Source of the DNA: Thermaceae bacterium
Lineage (GTDB): Bacteria > Deinococcota > Deinococci > Deinococcales > Marinithermaceae
Direction of reading: 5' to 3'
Assembly: GCA_015490435.1 (NCBI GenBank)
Contig: WFXV01000114.1
Coordinates: forward strand, 1-22,386
Length of the DNA stretch: 22,386 nt
Shown here: in pieces, positions 20,078 through 22,386 of the stretch
Layout: each line of letters begins with the position of its first letter
How positions within the stretch are numbered: the first letter of the stretch is position 1
Notes under the pieces: generated by a model
Seen by the model: the letters and a program-made list of their open reading frames with translations, nothing else
Databases searched by the model: none
What the model was told of the DNA's origin: nothing
Program-made: the position numbers and the translations under genes

Positions 20078-20892
20078 CCTAAGGCAACGTCTAAGAACAT
20101 CATCGCCGCGAAGCCGAGCATCACCCCGAGGGTGGCGACGTCGCCGTTCCCCGAGGACTGGGCCTCGGGGATGATCTCCTCGACCACCACGTAGATCATC
20201 GCCCCGGCGGCGAAGGTGAGGGCGTAGGGCAAAAACCCCTGGACGAGGAGCACCCCGGCGGCCCCCACCACCGCCGCCGCCGGCTCCACCGCCCCCGAGA
20301 GCTGGCCGAAGAAGAAGGCTTTTCCGGGGGAGAGCCCCTCGCGCCTTAGGGGCACGCTCACCGCCGCCCCCTCGGGGAAGTTCTGGAGGCCGATCCCCAC
20401 CGCCAGCGCCATCGCCCCGGCGAGCAGCGCCTCGGCCACCGGCCCGCCCTCGAGGTGGGCGGCGCCGAAGGCGACGCCGACGGCGAGGCCCTCGGGGAGG
20501 TTGTGGAGGGTGATGGCGAGGATCAAGAGGGTGGTCCGCCGCCAGGAGGTGGAGAGCCCCTCGGCCGCCTCCGGCGGGGCGAAGAGGTGGAGGTGGGGGA
20601 GGTAGCGGTCGATGAGGCGGAGGAAGCCGCCGCCCAGCAAGAAGCCCGCCACCGCCGGCAGCCAGGGCGGGGCCCCCTGGGCCTCGGCGAGCTCGATGGC
20701 GGGAAGGAGCAGGGAGAAGAAGCTGGCGGCGACCATCACCCCGGCGGCAAAGCCCAAGGCCGCGTCCAAAAACGCCCGGGGCGGCTCCTTGGCGAGGAAG
20801 ACCGCCGCCGCCCCCAGCGCGGTCATGCCCCAGGTGAAGAGGCCGGCGAGGAGCGCCTGAAGCACGGGGTGGAGTGCGCCGAAGGCTTCCAT
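20074..20892 (-). CDS. ZIP-family metal transporter (GufA-like)
   Basis: The 272-aa inner-membrane transporter for divalent metals (Zn, Mn or Fe) has about eight helices. The metal path is HNLPEG (130-134 region, TM4) and QNFPEG (170-174, TM5), where the first His of the second motif is Gln. VEP at 202-204 and the EE pair at 238-239 add acidic residues. The cytosolic loop has HLHLF (100-104). This pattern fits the GufA branch rather than E. coli ZupT. It follows mntH by two bases and ends the DtxR-mntH-ZIP run. Metal preference is unknown, but the neighbours suggest Mn or Fe. Direction of transport in GufA members is generally import. Confidence 0.92.
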   Translation of the reverse strand: MEAFGALHPVLQALLAGLFTWGMTALGAAAVFLAKEPPRAFLDAALGFAAGVMVAASFFSLLLPAIELAEAQGAPPWLPAVAGFLLGGGFLRLIDRYLPHLHLFAPPEAAEGLSTSWRRTTLLILAITLHNLPEGLAVGVAFGAAHLEGGPVAEALLAGAMALAVGIGLQNFPEGAAVSVPLRREGLSPGKAFFFGQLSGAVEPAAAVVGAAGVLLVQGFLPYALTFAAGAMIYVVVEEIIPEAQSSGNGDVATLGVMLGFAAMMFLDVALG

Positions 20893-20894
20893 GG

Positions 20895-22145
20895 CTAGAT
20901 TCCGAGCACCGCGAAGGCGAGCAGCAGCAGGTTGAGCCCTACGATCAGCCCCGCCGCCGCCCAGGCCAGCGCCTTGAGCCAGGGCGGGTTCACCAGCTCG
21001 CCCATGCGGCGGGGGTCGGAGGTGAAGGCGACGAGCGGCACCACGCTAAAGGGGAGCTGCATCGAGAGGATCACCTGGCTGAGCACGAGGAGCGAGACCG
21101 GTCGCACCGAGAGCCAGACCGCCACCACCGCCGGGGCCATGGTCAGAAGCCGGATGAAAAGCCGCACCAGCGCGATGTTCCGGACCCTGAGCCCCAAGAA
21201 CCCCTCGAAGACCACCTGTCCCGCGAGCGTCCCGGTGGTGGAGCTCGCGATTCCCGAGGCGAGGAGGGCGATGGCGAAGGTGAGGGCGGCGGCTTGGCCG
21301 AGCAGGGGGGCGAGGGTGAGGTAGGCCTGGTCGATCTCGGTGACGAGGAGCCCCCGCTCGTGGAAGACCGCGGCCGCCATCACCAGGATCGCGCCGTTCA
21401 CCAGCCAGGCGGCGAAGAGCGCCCCCAGGGTGTCGAGCATGCTCCAGAAGTAGATCCGCCGGCGGCGCTCGTCGTTGCCGAGGACCCGGGTCTTGACCTG
21501 GGCCGAGTGCAGGAAGAGGTTGTGGGGCATCACCGTGGCCCCGAGGATCCCCATCGCCAGGAAGAGGGCGGTGGTGCTTTGGAAGGGGGTGGGGTTGGGC
21601 AAAAAGGCGTTTTTCGCCACCTCCGAAAGGCTCGGGTGGGCGAGGAAGAGCTCGATTACGTAGGCGAGGCCGATGGTGGCGACGAAGGCGGTGATCACCA
21701 CTTCCATCCAGCGAAAGCCGAAGCGCTCGAGCCAGAGGATGAGGAGCACGTCGAAGACGGTGAGCAAGACGGCGATCGGAAGGGGGATGCCAAAGAGCAG
21801 GTTGAGGGCGATCGCCACCCCCATGAACTCGGCGAGGTCGGTGGCCATCATCGCGAGGAAGGCGGTGAAGAAGAGGAAGTAGCGCACCGGCTTCGAATAG
21901 CTTTCCCGCATGTTCTCGGCCAGGTCGTGGCCGGTGGCGATCCCCAGCTTGGCGGCGAGGAGCTGCATGAGGACGGCGATCGCCGAGGAGAGGGTGATGA
22001 CCCAGAGCAAGGCGTAGCCAAAGCGGCTTCCCGCCTCCAGGCTGGTGGCCCAGTTGCCCGGGTCCATGTACCCCACCGAGACCAGGAAGGCGGGGCCGAG
22101 GTAGAACCAAAAGGGCTTTCGCCTTCGGACCACGGGAGCCGCCAT
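20895..22145 (-). CDS. mntH: Nramp-type Mn2+/Fe2+ transporter MntH
   Basis: The 416-aa proton-coupled divalent-metal importer has 11 helices. TM1 contains DPGNWAT (Asp28, Asn31) and TM6 contains GATVMPHNLF (Ala203, Met206, His208). These are the metal-binding residues of the family; the Met favours transition metals over Ca or Mg. The consensus block after TM8 (LLASGIASSTTGTLAGQVVFEGFL) is intact. The start codon overlaps the upstream regulator's stop as TGATG, so the two are translationally coupled. This supports metal-dependent control by the DtxR-type protein, which would normally repress uptake when Mn or Fe is plentiful. Confidence 0.96.
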   Translation of the reverse strand: MAAPVVRRRKPFWFYLGPAFLVSVGYMDPGNWATSLEAGSRFGYALLWVITLSSAIAVLMQLLAAKLGIATGHDLAENMRESYSKPVRYFLFFTAFLAMMATDLAEFMGVAIALNLLFGIPLPIAVLLTVFDVLLILWLERFGFRWMEVVITAFVATIGLAYVIELFLAHPSLSEVAKNAFLPNPTPFQSTTALFLAMGILGATVMPHNLFLHSAQVKTRVLGNDERRRRIYFWSMLDTLGALFAAWLVNGAILVMAAAVFHERGLLVTEIDQAYLTLAPLLGQAAALTFAIALLASGIASSTTGTLAGQVVFEGFLGLRVRNIALVRLFIRLLTMAPAVVAVWLSVRPVSLLVLSQVILSMQLPFSVVPLVAFTSDPRRMGELVNPPWLKALAWAAAGLIVGLNLLLLAFAVLGI

Positions 22146-22386
22146 CAGCGCTCGACCTCCAGCGCCTCGGCGAGTTCCACGGGGAGGAGGAGCCGGCCGG
22201 CTTCCCCTTCGAGGCGGACGCCGAGGGGGGTGCGCTCGAGCACCCGCACCCCCCTCCCCGGCGTGAGCGCGAGCCGCTCGAAGACCCGGAGGGCGTCGGC
22301 GTCCTGGGCGTGCACCCGCTGGATCCGGTAGTCCCCGGGGGTGACCTCGCTCAGGTGCGGCCCCCGGGGGTGGGGGAGGGTGAGCT
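22145..22386 (-). CDS. DtxR/MntR-family metal-dependent regulator, C-terminal part
   Basis: I translated this from the minus strand. The last ~80 residues are present; the 5' end is beyond the contig. The visible part reads LPHPRGPHLSEVTPGDYRI, then RVHAQDADALRVFERLALTP, GRGVRVLERTPLGV and LLLPVELAEALEVER. This is the metal-binding dimerisation tail plus the FeoA/SH3-like third domain of DtxR/IdeR/MntR regulators. The DNA-binding domain lies outside the window. It is directly upstream of mntH, with stop and start overlapping as TGATG. Whether it senses Mn or Fe cannot be told from this part. Confidence 0.8.
   Translation of the reverse strand, partial: LTLPHPRGPHLSEVTPGDYRIQRVHAQDADALRVFERLALTPGRGVRVLERTPLGVRLEGEAGRLLLPVELAEALEVER

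Overview
The window is about 22.4 kb of very GC-rich bacterial DNA, roughly 70% G+C by eye, with codon third positions almost saturated with G or C. It looks like a chromosomal contig from a member of Deinococcota, close to Thermus, Oceanithermus or Marinithermus. The support is a copZ-csoR-copA operon in the order known from Thermus thermophilus, an M32 (Taq-type) carboxypeptidase, a GYGEDxHRL-type IspF, and many start codons placed where a leaderless transcript would begin. No tRNA, rRNA, CRISPR array, insertion sequence or phage gene was seen. The first 25 bases are not genomic: they are the end of a Nextera/Tn5 sequencing adapter, so the left edge is a library artefact.

Layout from left to right. 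26-1135 (minus): psuG and a truncated HTH gene. 1196-3201 (plus): a beta-helix lipoprotein whose 5' end is broken, then a coiled-coil protein. 3198-4557 (minus): an EamA transporter and a small exported protein. 4575-5333 (plus): a LOG-family protein and a low-GC small membrane protein. 5293-8210 (minus): a GCS2-type carboxylate-amine ligase, an M20 peptidase, an unknown protein and a cupin. 8279-10816 (plus): a penicillin-acylase-type Ntn hydrolase and a small protein. 10959-11564 (plus): a TenA-like protein. 11538-12678 (minus): a TRIC/UPF0126 membrane protein and ispF. 12710-13270 (plus): an HD-domain hydrolase. 13353-17092 (plus): copZ, csoR, copA and a ZnuA-like metal-binding protein. 17085-18590 (minus): M32 carboxypeptidase. 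18645-20077 (plus): ddl and a membrane protein. 20074-22386 (minus): the end of a DtxR/MntR regulator, mntH and a ZIP transporter.

Two metal modules stand out: copper sensing and export (13.3-17.1 kb) and manganese/iron-type import (20.1-22.4 kb). The rest is mostly housekeeping and cell-envelope metabolism: isoprenoid precursors, D-Ala-D-Ala ligation, peptidases and pseudouridine catabolism. Genes are packed tightly. Convergent neighbours share stop codons and several operon genes overlap by ATGA or TGATG.

The most striking unlisted pattern is regulatory. About ten genes carry TANNNT followed by exactly 6 or 7 bases and then the start codon, the arrangement expected for leaderless mRNAs. 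At four same-strand junctions the TANNNT box contains the stop codon of the preceding gene. No stretch longer than 300 bases lacks a gene.
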